Assembly: GCF_011927955.1 (NCBI RefSeq)
Contig: NZ_JAATJN010000001.1
Span: forward strand, 3,720,001 to 3,784,000
Direction of reading: 5' to 3'
Length of the DNA: 64,000 bases
From: Brevibacterium marinum
GTDB lineage: Bacteria; Actinomycetota; Actinomycetes; Actinomycetales; Brevibacteriaceae
The position numbers and the translations under genes are program-made. Every line of letters begins with the position of its first letter. Positions within the stretch are counted from its first letter, which is position 1. The notes beneath the pieces are model-generated. The model saw only the letters and a list, made by a program, of their open reading frames with translations, made no database searches and had not been told where the DNA came from. Of this stretch, positions 32,785-40,726 are shown piece by piece.

Positions 32785-33681
32785 TCATTTACGAGACACA
32801 CCACTAGGACGAAAGACCTCGGCCACCACCTCGGCGACGGCCCTGACCGGATCTGCGGGGTCCGGGGAGGTCAGTACGATGATCTCCCTGCCGCCCGCCT
32901 CGGCGACCGGATGCAGATCGACGTCAGGCCCGCCCAGGGACATCATGATCGGTGTCGCCAGGGTCAGACCGAGTCCAGTGCCGGCCAGGGCGAGCGCGAC
33001 GGCCGTGTCGGTGACGATGTGGGTCTCCTTGGCCGCGATCCCCATCGCCGAGGTGGCCAGACGCATCGCCCGGCCGAAGAGCTCCTCGGCCGGGGGCAGG
33101 ATCCAATCGGCCTCTGCCAGCTCCTCCACCGGGAGCGGCGGAGCACCTGCGGGCGCGACGATGCCGAAGTCCTCACCGGCCACCGTCATCCAACTCAGTC
33201 CTCGCATCGGCGGCAGCGGCACAGCCGGATAGTTGATGCCGATGCCGAGGTCGATGGCACCGTCGATCACGGCCGCCGACATCGTTTCGACGTTGATCTC
33301 ACGCGCGCGGACCTCGATGTGCGGGTGCCGCTGCCCCAGGAGCCGCACGATCTGGGGCAGCGCCCTCGTCGACGCCGAACCGAAGACGCCGAGGGTGACG
33401 ATGGCTTCGCTGCGGAAGTCTCTGCCCAGCATCGCCATCTCGGCCTGCTTCTGGGCGGCGAGGAGGCTCCGCGCCCGTGGGAGCAACGTCCGGCCGGCCT
33501 CGGCGAGGACCATCCCCCGACCCCGGCGCAGGAACAGTTCGGACCCGACGGCCCGGCGCAGGGCGCTCATGTGCTGGGAGACCGCACCGATGCTGTAGCC
33601 CAGCTGCTCGGCGGCCCTGGTCATCGACCCGAGTTCGGCCACGGTGACGAAGGTTCGCAGCTGCCCCAAGGTCCACGCCAT
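32785..33681 (-). CDS. LysR-family transcriptional regulator with IS-altered C-terminus
   Basis: A 298-residue LysR-type regulator: N-terminal winged helix (about residues 1-62, TVAELGSMTRAAEQLGYSIGAVSQHMSALR) and a periplasmic-binding-like effector domain. The last five or six residues (SGVSRK) and the stop codon come from the inserted IS630 element; without the IS, the end would read RPRMGP and stop. The change is outside the folded core, so the protein may still work. It diverges from the FAD oxidase/ALDH7 operon, its likely target. Start ATG 33681 lies six bases from TAGGAT. Confidence 0.87.
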   Translation of the reverse strand: MAWTLGQLRTFVTVAELGSMTRAAEQLGYSIGAVSQHMSALRRAVGSELFLRRGRGMVLAEAGRTLLPRARSLLAAQKQAEMAMLGRDFRSEAIVTLGVFGSASTRALPQIVRLLGQRHPHIEVRAREINVETMSAAVIDGAIDLGIGINYPAVPLPPMRGLSWMTVAGEDFGIVAPAGAPPLPVEELAEADWILPPAEELFGRAMRLATSAMGIAAKETHIVTDTAVALALAGTGLGLTLATPIMMSLGGPDVDLHPVAEAGGREIIVLTSPDPADPVRAVAEVVAEVFRPSGVSRK

Positions 33682-33687
33682 GGGCAC

Positions 33688-33693
33688 ATCCTA
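33688..33693 (-). promoter_or_regulatory. -10 box of leaderless lysR-type gene
   Basis: TAGGAT on the minus strand, six bases before ATG 33681; the same hexamer and spacing as at the methyltransferase start. Confidence 0.5.
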
Positions 33694-33736
33694 GCTCTTT
33701 TCACGCTTTCTAAAAATAGTTTTCACGAACTCACTC

Positions 33737-33843
33737 TTGTCCTTAAACGTGACGGGGACAACAATGGGTTGTGAGCCGCAATCCGCCGACGTCGAGGTCG
33801 GCGTCCCCGCTGCCGCGGTGGCCAAAGACGGCCACTGCGGCAG
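33737..33843 (+). promoter_or_regulatory. Structured leader before the FAD oxidase operon
   Basis: The divergent gap contains inverted arms TTGTCC (33737-33742) and GGACAA (33756-33761), a possible LysR operator. The RNA could fold with GGGGAC (33754-33759) pairing to GTCCCC (33803-33808), enclosing hairpins ACAA/TTGT (33761-33772) and CGCCGAC/GTCGGCG (33784-33803, sharing one base). A separate 14-pair hairpin with one G-T pair follows (33810-33823 with 33830-33843). No known riboswitch class was recognised. An in-frame ATG at 33764 means the region might instead be coding. Confidence 0.45.
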
Positions 33844-33862
33844 ACGACGAAAGAGGTGGAAG

Positions 33863-35089
33863 TTGGAGAGCACATCACCGACAGGAACGGTCCCGGGCAG
33901 CGCCGAGGTGGTCGTCATCGGCGCCGGGGTCATGGGAGCGTCCATCGCCTATCACCTGGCCAAGCATGGCGTGCAGGACATCGTCGTCGTCGAACGCGAC
34001 GTCCCCGGTTCGGGCTCGACGTCGAAGGCCGCCGGCGGGGTGCGCTGCCAGTTCTCCGATGAGGTCAACATCGCCCTGTCCACGCGCAGCCTCGAGGTGC
34101 TGCGCAACTTCGAGACCGAGTTCGGCGTCGACATCGACCTCGTGAGCAATGGGTATCTGTTCCTCCTCGATTCCGCCGAGGATGCCGAGACCTTCGCGGC
34201 CAATGTCGCCCTCCAACAGCGCATGGGCCTGGATTCCCGGATGCTGACCGTCGCCGAGGTGGCCGAGCTGGCCCCGTACATCGATACGGAGGGTCTGGTG
34301 GCAGGTGCCTTCAATCCCGGTGACGGGCATTGCACACCCGAGGCCGTGGTCTCCGGATATGTCAGCGCCGCACGGGAGCTGGGAGTCCGCGTGCTCAAGA
34401 ACTGCGAGGTGACCGGGTTCGAGCCGGCCGAGAGCGACTCGTTCGAGGGTGAGGGCACGAGCGGCAGCACCCGCAGCCTCACCGCGGTGACCACGAGCAA
34501 GGGCAGAATCGAGTGTGGGCAGGTCGTCTGTGCCGCCGGTGCCTGGTCCGGGCTCATCGGCGAGGCGGCCGGGGTCGACCTGCCGGTCAGGCCGCTGCGA
34601 CGCGAGATCATGGTCAGCGAACCCGTGGATGAGGCCGCGCTGGGCATCGATCTGTCGCAGATGCCCTTCACCATCGACTTCTCGACCAGCTTCTACGTTC
34701 ATCCGGAGGGTCCGAGTCTGCTCTTCGGATGCCCGGACGAGTCCGATGTGTGGGACTTCGACGACAAACGCAGCCCGGACTGGCGGCCCACCCTGGCCGA
34801 GCTCATCGAATCTCGTGCCCCGACACTGGGCGATGTCGAAGCCACGAGCGGATGGGCGGGGCTCTACGAGATGACGCCCGATCACAATGCGCTCATCGGT
34901 GAGGCCGAGGAACTCTCCGGCTTCTTCTACGCCTGCGGGTTCTCCGGACACGGTTTCCTCATGGGCCCGGCCGTCGGAGAGGTCGTCGCCGACCTCATGA
35001 CCGGCGCTCAGCCCTTCGTCGACGTCTCGGGGCTGGACAAACACCGGTTCGCCACCTCGGGGCTGCGCAAGGAGCTCAACATCGTGTGA
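33863..35089 (+). CDS. FAD-dependent amine/amino-acid oxidoreductase (DAO family)
   Basis: About 408 residues of the DAO/sarcosine-oxidase beta fold: FAD motif VVIGAGVMGASIAYHLA near the N-terminus, then VVERDVPGSGSTSKAAGGVR and a C-terminal GWAGLYEMTPDHNALIGE and YACGFSGHGFLMGPAVGE. TTG 33863 follows AGAGGTGG; ATG 33764 would add 33 residues without family similarity. The partner downstream is an ALDH7-type semialdehyde dehydrogenase, so a pipecolate or related cyclic/secondary amine oxidase of lysine breakdown (AmaA-like) is likely. The substrate is inference from context; sarcosine or dimethylglycine are alternatives. Confidence 0.82.
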   Translation: MESTSPTGTVPGSAEVVVIGAGVMGASIAYHLAKHGVQDIVVVERDVPGSGSTSKAAGGVRCQFSDEVNIALSTRSLEVLRNFETEFGVDIDLVSNGYLFLLDSAEDAETFAANVALQQRMGLDSRMLTVAEVAELAPYIDTEGLVAGAFNPGDGHCTPEAVVSGYVSAARELGVRVLKNCEVTGFEPAESDSFEGEGTSGSTRSLTAVTTSKGRIECGQVVCAAGAWSGLIGEAAGVDLPVRPLRREIMVSEPVDEAALGIDLSQMPFTIDFSTSFYVHPEGPSLLFGCPDESDVWDFDDKRSPDWRPTLAELIESRAPTLGDVEATSGWAGLYEMTPDHNALIGEAEELSGFFYACGFSGHGFLMGPAVGEVVADLMTGAQPFVDVSGLDKHRFATSGLRKELNIV

Positions 35090-35173
35090 ACCGACCTCGA
35101 CGCACATGCGCCCGCAGCCACCACCCATCAGACTCACCAGCCCATCAACTGCAACACCAGCGAAAGGACAGCA

Positions 35174-36712
35174 ATGACCGCACTGCCCACCGACCAGGCC
35201 ATCACCGACCTCCTCACCTCCGGACTGAAAGCCTGCGGGGTGGAGGCCTCCGTGCTCAACGGCGGCACCGGCGCCCCGACCAGCCTGCCTGCCCGCTCTC
35301 CCATCACCGGCCAGAGCCTGGGCACCCTGGCCGCGGACACCAAGGAGTCCGCTTCCGACAAGATCGCCGCGGCCGCCGAGGCGTTCGGCACCTGGCGCGA
35401 CGTCCCCGCTCCTACGCGCGGACAGCTGGTGCAGCGCTGGGGCCGGCTGCTGGGTGAGCACAAGGAGGACCTCGCGAAGATCATCACGGTCGAGGCGGGC
35501 AAGACACCGTCAGAGGCCGCCGGTGAGGTCCAGGAGATGATCGACATCTGCGAGTACGCCCTCGGCCAGTCCCGGCAGCTGTGGGGAAAGACCATGCCCA
35601 GCGAACGCCCCGGTCACAGACTGATGGAGACCTGGCACCCCCTCGGAGTCGTCGGCGTCATCTCTGCCTTCAACTTCCCCGTCGCCGTGTATTCCTGGAA
35701 TACGGCGCTGGCTTTGGTCGCCGGCGATGCAGTGGTGTGGAAGCCCTCGGAGAACGCGGTGCTCGCAGCTCTTGGCGCTCAGTCCCTCCTGGCCCGTGCC
35801 GCCGCCGAGGTGGGGGCGCCGGTTGGTCTTGTCCCTGTCCTCGTCGGTGGTCGCGACATCGGCGATGCCATGGTCCGCGATGAGCGTGTGGCCCTGGTCT
35901 CGGCGACCGGTTCGGTGCGTATGGGACGTGAGGTGGGGCCGGTCGTGGCCGAACGCTTCGGCCGGGTCCTCCTCGAGCTCGGCGGCAACAACGGTGCAAT
36001 CGTGGCACCGAGCGCGGACATCGGTCTGGCTCTGCGCGGCGTCGTCTTCGCGGCTGCGGGCACTGCCGGGCAGCGGTGCACCACTCTGCGTCGGCTCATC
36101 GTCCACGAATCCATCGCCGACGATTTCGTGGACAAGATCGTCGCCGCCTACAAGACCTTGAGCATCGGCTCCCCCACCGAGGACGGTGTGCTGGTCGGAC
36201 CGCTCATCAACGAGGCCGCGTACGAGGCGATGCAGGCGGCGCTCAAACAGGCCGAGTCGGAAGGCGGGACTGTGCTGACCGGCGGAGGCCGCGTCCTCGA
36301 CGCCGAACGCCCCGAGGCACACTATGTGGAGCCCGCGGTCGTGCGGATGCCCGCGCAGACGGCGGTGATGGAGTCCGAGACCTTCGCCCCGATCCTCTAC
36401 GTCGTCACCTACTCCGACGTCGATGAGGCGCTCGAGATCCACAACGGTGTGCCGCAGGGCCTGTCATCGGCGATCTTCACCTCCGAGCTGGCAGAGTCCG
36501 AGAAGTTCCTGTCGCGTTCGGACTGCGGCATCGCCAACGTCAACATCGGCACCTCGGGTGCGGAGATCGGCGGGGCCTTCGGCGGTGAGAAGGAGACCGG
36601 GGGCGGCCGCGAGTCCGGGACCGACTCGTGGAAGGCCTATATGCGGCAGGCCACGAACACCGTCAACTACTCGGGCGAACTGCCGCTGGCTCAGGGGGTG
36701 GAATTCCTCTGA
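35174..36712 (+). CDS. amaB: ALDH7-family aminoadipate-semialdehyde dehydrogenase (AmaB-like)
   Basis: A 512-residue NAD-dependent aldehyde dehydrogenase of the ALDH7 (antiquitin) type, which oxidises alpha-aminoadipate semialdehyde in equilibrium with piperideine-6-carboxylate. Diagnostic segments: AFNFPVAVYSWNTALALVAGD, LELGGNNGAIV (catalytic Glu), GTAGQRCTTLRRL (catalytic Cys) and the family-specific SGAEIGGAFGGEKETGGGRESG and DSWKAYMR. It follows the FAD oxidase by 84 bp; AAAGGACAGCA precedes ATG 35174. Together they would convert pipecolate or lysine-derived semialdehyde to aminoadipate. Confidence 0.9.
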   Translation: MTALPTDQAITDLLTSGLKACGVEASVLNGGTGAPTSLPARSPITGQSLGTLAADTKESASDKIAAAAEAFGTWRDVPAPTRGQLVQRWGRLLGEHKEDLAKIITVEAGKTPSEAAGEVQEMIDICEYALGQSRQLWGKTMPSERPGHRLMETWHPLGVVGVISAFNFPVAVYSWNTALALVAGDAVVWKPSENAVLAALGAQSLLARAAAEVGAPVGLVPVLVGGRDIGDAMVRDERVALVSATGSVRMGREVGPVVAERFGRVLLELGGNNGAIVAPSADIGLALRGVVFAAAGTAGQRCTTLRRLIVHESIADDFVDKIVAAYKTLSIGSPTEDGVLVGPLINEAAYEAMQAALKQAESEGGTVLTGGGRVLDAERPEAHYVEPAVVRMPAQTAVMESETFAPILYVVTYSDVDEALEIHNGVPQGLSSAIFTSELAESEKFLSRSDCGIANVNIGTSGAEIGGAFGGEKETGGGRESGTDSWKAYMRQATNTVNYSGELPLAQGVEFL

Positions 36713-36771
36713 GGGTCTCTTGACAGATGGCGTGATCACCGAGTCTGATCAGGTTCCTGAGAAGTCGGGCC

Positions 36772-36963
36772 TCAACTTACGGCCGGCGCCCGCTGCTTTC
36801 TGTGCTCGAGAAGCAGGGACACGAGTCCTACCAGCGCGGCGAGCGGGCAGACGATCAGTAGAAAGACCCAGCTCACGCCGCCGTCGTTGACGGACTCCGC
36901 ACCCAAGAGCAACGAGTTCGCGAAAGCCGTTCCCAGGACGAATGCCATGATGATGTTCCGCAT
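36772..36963 (-). CDS. Small two-helix membrane protein, unknown
   Basis: A 63-residue frame with two hydrophobic segments (IIMAFVLGTAFANSLLLG and VSWVFLLIVCPLAALVGLVSLLL) and a basic tail (EHRKQRAP). ATG 36963 has AGGTAGG about nine bases upstream. No family recognised. It could be a real small protein or an accidental frame; the membrane pattern and ribosome-binding site favour a gene. It is convergent with the ALDH7 gene and divergent from map. Confidence 0.5.
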   Translation of the reverse strand: MRNIIMAFVLGTAFANSLLLGAESVNDGGVSWVFLLIVCPLAALVGLVSLLLEHRKQRAPAVS

Positions 36964-37113
36964 ACTTCGGAACCTACCTGTCAGCAAGCTTCCCTGCAAT
37001 GAAATTGTCCCGCAACTGTCGGCTTGATCACGGAATCGCAGCACGACCGCGACTGGAGGTGCCGGAACGACTAAAGTTGCGGTTGAGCCCGTGAAGACCG
37101 AAGGAGAACACCC

Positions 37114-37881
37114 GTGATTGAGCTGAAGACACCCGCCGAGATCGACAAGATGGCGGTCACCGGCCGATTCGTCGCGAAGACATTGGCCGAATTGTCTTCG
37201 ATCGCGGAGCCGGGCATGAACATCATGCACCTGGAGAAGCGAGCCAGGAAGCTCATCGAGGATGCCGGTGCGAAATCCTGCTATTGGGACTACGCACCCT
37301 CATTCGGGGAAGGGCCCTTCAGGAACGTCATCTGCCTCTCGGTCAACGACGGAGTCCTCCACGGCAAGCCCCACGACTACGTGATGAAGGACGGGGACCT
37401 GCTGACCTTGGACTTCGCGGTGTCCATCGACGGCTGGGTCGCCGATGCCGCGCGTTCCGTCGTCGTCGGTGACGGCAGCGAAGACGACCAGCGCCTCATC
37501 GACTCCACCTGGTCAGGGCTGGAGGCCGGAATTTCGGCTGCCCAGGCCGGCAACCGCCTCGGCGACATCTCGAAGGCGATCGGCGACGTCGCCGATGAAC
37601 AGCGGATTCCGGTCAACCTCGATTTCGGCGGACACGGGCTCGGCCACACGATGCACGAGGAACCGCACGTGGCCAATCGAGGCAAGGGCGGACGCGGCCT
37701 GGTCCTCAAGCCCGGTCTGACCCTGGCGATCGAGCCCTGGTGGTCGTTCACCTCGAAGAAGCTCTCCGTCGACGAGGACGGCTGGACCCTGCGTCTTGCC
37801 GATGGATCGAACGGTGCGCATTCGGAGAACACGATCGCCATCACCGAGGACGGGCCCCGAGTGCTGACCACCCTCGACTGA
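37114..37881 (+). CDS. map: Methionine aminopeptidase, type I
   Basis: Map removes the initiator methionine from nascent proteins. The 255-residue product has the metal-binding pita-bread motifs: CLSVNDGVLHG, LLTLDFAVSIDGWVADAARS (Asp ligands), DFGGHGLGHTMHEEP (His) and LAIEPWW plus the final Glu in SENTIAITEDGP. GTG 37114 follows AAGGAGAAC, with a TAAAGT -10-like box about 40 bases upstream. It is monocistronic and ends at a strong terminator. Many actinobacteria carry two map genes; this one is not in the secY-adk region, so it is probably the second copy. Confidence 0.95.
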   Translation: MIELKTPAEIDKMAVTGRFVAKTLAELSSIAEPGMNIMHLEKRARKLIEDAGAKSCYWDYAPSFGEGPFRNVICLSVNDGVLHGKPHDYVMKDGDLLTLDFAVSIDGWVADAARSVVVGDGSEDDQRLIDSTWSGLEAGISAAQAGNRLGDISKAIGDVADEQRIPVNLDFGGHGLGHTMHEEPHVANRGKGGRGLVLKPGLTLAIEPWWSFTSKKLSVDEDGWTLRLADGSNGAHSENTIAITEDGPRVLTTLD

Positions 37882-37900
37882 GGCCGGCCGACACATGGAA

Positions 37901-37934
37901 GAGGCTCCCGACGGTTTCGACCGTCGGGAGCCTC
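37901..37934 (+). terminator. Strong bidirectional terminator after map
   Basis: A 15-pair perfect stem with a TTCG loop (GAGGCTCCCGACGGT and its complement) followed by TTGCTGTT. It lies between converging map and the DUF981 gene and can serve both. Confidence 0.93.
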
Positions 37935-37968
37935 TTGCTGTTACCTCTATGACCCTCGCTTCATTTCG

Positions 37969-38742
37969 TCACATGGTGTTGACCACGAGCCCGATGTGAG
38001 TGAAGTAGTTCATCGCACCGAAGAGCACGAAGACGACACCGGTGACAGTGAACATGATGCCGACGGTCTTGACTGCTCCCCCGGATTTGGCGGCCGCAGG
38101 CGTCCGCAGCACCGAGTTCGCCGCGAATGGGAACACGAGGGCTCCGACCCCGACAAGCGCGAAGAGCACCGACATGAAGGTCGCTTCGATCATCGGGTAG
38201 TCAGCAAATGCCCCGGAGATCGGTTCCTGCGGCGGGGCGGCGAACAGCTGGTAGGTGACGCCGGCAATCGCGATCGCGAACAGTGCCAGGCCCAAGGCGG
38301 CGATGAAGATCGACAGCGGACGCACGGTGCGAGCCGCCAGTTTCAGCGGAGTTGGATCTGCTTTGATTTCCGCGCCGCGCTTCCACAGGTACACGGCGGC
38401 ACCGAGCATGAGGACGCCGAAGGCCAGGCTCGTCTCACCGAAGATGATGTTGTCGAAGGCGAACCCTCCGGCTGCCAGTGGCCACGTCAGTGTCATGTGC
38501 AGGCCCGTCGCAGTCAGGAGCAGTCCGAGCACTCCGAAGGCGATGGCCCAGCCGTCCGTACTCAACTGACGTCGTCGTTCGGAGGCCTCGTCGACTCCGC
38601 TTGCCTTGCGCAGATCCATGAACAACAGCACGACTGCGAGCAGCCCTGCGCCGACTGCCACCGACATGATGGTGTTGTAGGTGGGCATCGCCGCCCAATC
38701 GATCATTCCCGGGGACTGTTCACCGGTCAGAGCCGAACCCAT
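37969..38742 (-). CDS. DUF981 family membrane protein
   Basis: A 257-residue protein with about six transmembrane helices. MIDWAAMPTYNTIMSVAVGAGLLAV near the N-terminus and the conserved LTWPLAAGGFAFDNIIFGE segment match DUF981, a family of unknown role found in actinobacteria. ATG 38742 follows a strong GAAGGAGG. It is monocistronic between map and radA; nothing in the context indicates its job. Confidence 0.8.
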   Translation of the reverse strand: MGSALTGEQSPGMIDWAAMPTYNTIMSVAVGAGLLAVVLLFMDLRKASGVDEASERRRQLSTDGWAIAFGVLGLLLTATGLHMTLTWPLAAGGFAFDNIIFGETSLAFGVLMLGAAVYLWKRGAEIKADPTPLKLAARTVRPLSIFIAALGLALFAIAIAGVTYQLFAAPPQEPISGAFADYPMIEATFMSVLFALVGVGALVFPFAANSVLRTPAAAKSGGAVKTVGIMFTVTGVVFVLFGAMNYFTHIGLVVNTM

Positions 38743-38896
38743 GGAGACCTCCTTCTCGAGGCACTCGTGCCCCGCTTGCCGCTATTCGTTTCTCACGTGG
38801 TAGAACGCTGTGATTTTCGGTGGAATTCCTTTGGAGGAGGCTGAACGGATGTCTCTTCCCTCACACCGGCTCCGGTTCCATGTCAGCACCGCGTGC

Positions 38897-38902
38897 CAGA
38901 AT
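38897..38902 (+). promoter_or_regulatory. Possible extended -10 of leaderless radA
   Basis: TGC-CAGAAT six bases before ATG 38909, with no ribosome-binding site; compare TGC-CACAAT before 23740. Confidence 0.4.
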
Positions 38903-38908
38903 TGTCGT

Positions 38909-40258
38909 ATGTCTTTCACCTGCACCGAATGCGGCTATTCGACCGTCAAGTGGCTGGGTCGCTGCCCCGAATGCCAAGCCTGGGGCACCCTCGAGGAGAA
39001 GGGCGGCGGGAAGACCTCGGTCAAAACGAAGGTCAAGAAGTCCAGCGGCGCGAAGTCCATCAATCAGATCGACTCCACACAGGCCCAGGCGAAGACCACC
39101 TACGTCAGCGAATTCGACCGCGTCCTCGGCGGCGGAATCGTGCCCGGAGCCGTCGTCCTCCTCTCGGGCGAACCGGGTGTCGGCAAATCGACCCTGCTGC
39201 TCGATGTCGCCTCGCGCATCGCCAAGTTCGGCACCAAGGTCCTCTACATCACGGGTGAGGAATCGGCCGGTCAGGTGCGATTGCGGGCCGAGCGCATCAA
39301 TGCCCTCGAGGACACCCTGCTGCTGGCGGCAGAGACCGACCTCGGTGCGGTCCTGGGAATGATCGAAGCAGAAGCCCCTGAGATGCTCGTCGTCGACTCC
39401 ATCCAGACACTCGCCTCCTCCGAGATCGACGGTGTCCCCGGCGGCGTCACCCAGGTCAGAGAGGTGGCCGCGGCGCTCATCCGTGAAGCGAAGGCCAGGT
39501 CGCTGCCGACCGTGCTCGTCGGCCACATCACGAAGGACGGCACCATCGCGGGTCCGCGACTGCTCGAGCACCTCGTCGACGTCGTGTGCAACTTCGAGGG
39601 CGAACGTCATTCACGCCTGCGCATGCTGCGAGCCGTGAAGAACCGGTTCGGGCCGACAGACGACGTCGGCTGCTTCGACATGGAGGAGAACGGCATCAAG
39701 AGCCTCGAAGATCCGTCTGGGCTCTTCCTCTCTCGCAGCGGCAGCAATCCCCCGGGGACCTGCCTGACGGTGACGCAGGAGGGCAAACGTCCGCTTCTCG
39801 TCGAAGTCCAATCCCTGATCACCGAGTCCGCGGGTGGCCAGTCCCGCAGGTCCGTCTCCGGTGTGGACTCATCCCGTGTGGCCATGATGCTCGCGGTGCT
39901 CAGTCAGAAGATCGGTCACATCAGCCTGGCCAAGTCCGATGTCTTCACCGCCACCGTCGGCGGCGCGAAGTTGACGGAGCCGGCCAGCGACCTCGCGATC
40001 TGCCTCTCGCTGGCCTCGGCCGCGATCGGGAAGCCGTTGGCCGCCAAGTTCGTCGCGATCGGCGAGATCAGCCTCTCCGGTGAGATCCGCAACGTACCCA
40101 ACCTGGGTCAAAGGCTCAATGAGGCCTCCCGCCTCGGCATCACGCATGCGATCGTCGCTCACGGCGCACTGCGAAACGTCTCCACTCCGCAGGGAATGCG
40201 CGTCAGGGAATGCGAACACGTCTCCGAAGCCGTCGGGCTCCTTTTGGGAGGCAATTGA
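38909..40258 (+). CDS. radA: DNA repair protein RadA
   Basis: RadA is a RecA-like helicase that drives branch migration in recombinational repair. The 449-residue product has the N-terminal zinc finger (FTCTECGYSTVKWLGRCPEC), Walker A GEPGVGKSTLLLD, the RadA-specific KNRFGPTDDVG motif and a C-terminal Lon-protease-like domain (VGGAKLTEPASDLAICLSLAS). In mycobacteria radA is followed by disA; here disA is absent and a VOC-family gene follows 45 bp later. ATG 38909 is preferred because it opens the zinc finger. Confidence 0.96.
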   Translation: MSFTCTECGYSTVKWLGRCPECQAWGTLEEKGGGKTSVKTKVKKSSGAKSINQIDSTQAQAKTTYVSEFDRVLGGGIVPGAVVLLSGEPGVGKSTLLLDVASRIAKFGTKVLYITGEESAGQVRLRAERINALEDTLLLAAETDLGAVLGMIEAEAPEMLVVDSIQTLASSEIDGVPGGVTQVREVAAALIREAKARSLPTVLVGHITKDGTIAGPRLLEHLVDVVCNFEGERHSRLRMLRAVKNRFGPTDDVGCFDMEENGIKSLEDPSGLFLSRSGSNPPGTCLTVTQEGKRPLLVEVQSLITESAGGQSRRSVSGVDSSRVAMMLAVLSQKIGHISLAKSDVFTATVGGAKLTEPASDLAICLSLASAAIGKPLAAKFVAIGEISLSGEIRNVPNLGQRLNEASRLGITHAIVAHGALRNVSTPQGMRVRECEHVSEAVGLLLGGN

Positions 40259-40303
40259 TGGAAATTCCGGGACATCTGCACGAAAATGGCGCATCCTGGG
40301 AGT

Positions 40304-40696
40304 ATGACCACGACAGTTTTCCCGGCAATGAGAACCACAGACGCGGCCGCTACCACGGCTCTGCTGGTCGCGCTCGGGTTCACTGAGCGCCTCACCGTCA
40401 GGGACGAGGGCGACCCCGACGTGATCGTCCATGCCGAATACGCTCTGGGAGAGACGGGCGGAATCATGTTCGGTTCCGTCCGCAATGACGGCTCGGCCCT
40501 CGACAGCGTCGGAGGCGGCTCCATCTACGTCGTCGTCGACACCGAACGGGAGGTCGACCGACTCTACGAGGAGATCACCGACATGGGACATGCGATCGTC
40601 CGGCCGGTCGCGACTCAGCCCCATGGCGGTCGCGAGTTCGACTTCCGCGACCATGACGGCAATTCCTGGGGCGTGGGTTCCTATCGCGGTGCCTGA
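40304..40696 (+). CDS. VOC/glyoxalase-family protein
   Basis: A 130-residue protein of the vicinal oxygen chelate fold (VFPAMRTTDAAATTALLVALGFTE, then YALGETGGIMFGS and EFDFRDHDGNSWGVGSY). The two beta-alpha-beta-beta-beta modules are recognisable; the metal-ligand set is incomplete, so it may be a binding or resistance protein. It is in the position where mycobacteria have disA. CATCCT lies six bases before the ATG, and GGGAG also precedes it closely. Confidence 0.8.
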   Translation: MTTTVFPAMRTTDAAATTALLVALGFTERLTVRDEGDPDVIVHAEYALGETGGIMFGSVRNDGSALDSVGGGSIYVVVDTEREVDRLYEEITDMGHAIVRPVATQPHGGREFDFRDHDGNSWGVGSYRGA

Positions 40697-40726
40697 CCGC
40701 TGATCCGCCTGCCGGATGCGGAGGGC

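Larger units (their letters stand above)
31655..32804. mobile_element. Complete IS630-family insertion sequence
   Basis: A 1150-bp element with perfect 12-bp terminal inverted repeats GTGGTGTGTCTC, flanked by a duplicated TA dinucleotide (31653-31654 and 32805-32806), as expected for IS630/Tc1-mariner type transposition. It contains a single intact transposase gene. Ends and target duplication are undamaged, suggesting a recent insertion. It separates a LysR gene (right) from a methyltransferase gene (left). Confidence 0.93.

Noticed and set aside
32785-33681. LysR gene as a pseudogene because of the IS
   Set aside because: The insertion changes only the last few residues; helix-turn-helix and effector domain are complete.
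33737-33862. Lysine or glycine riboswitch before the FAD oxidase
   Set aside because: The conserved core words of the lysine and glycine aptamers are missing and the length is too short for the lysine class.
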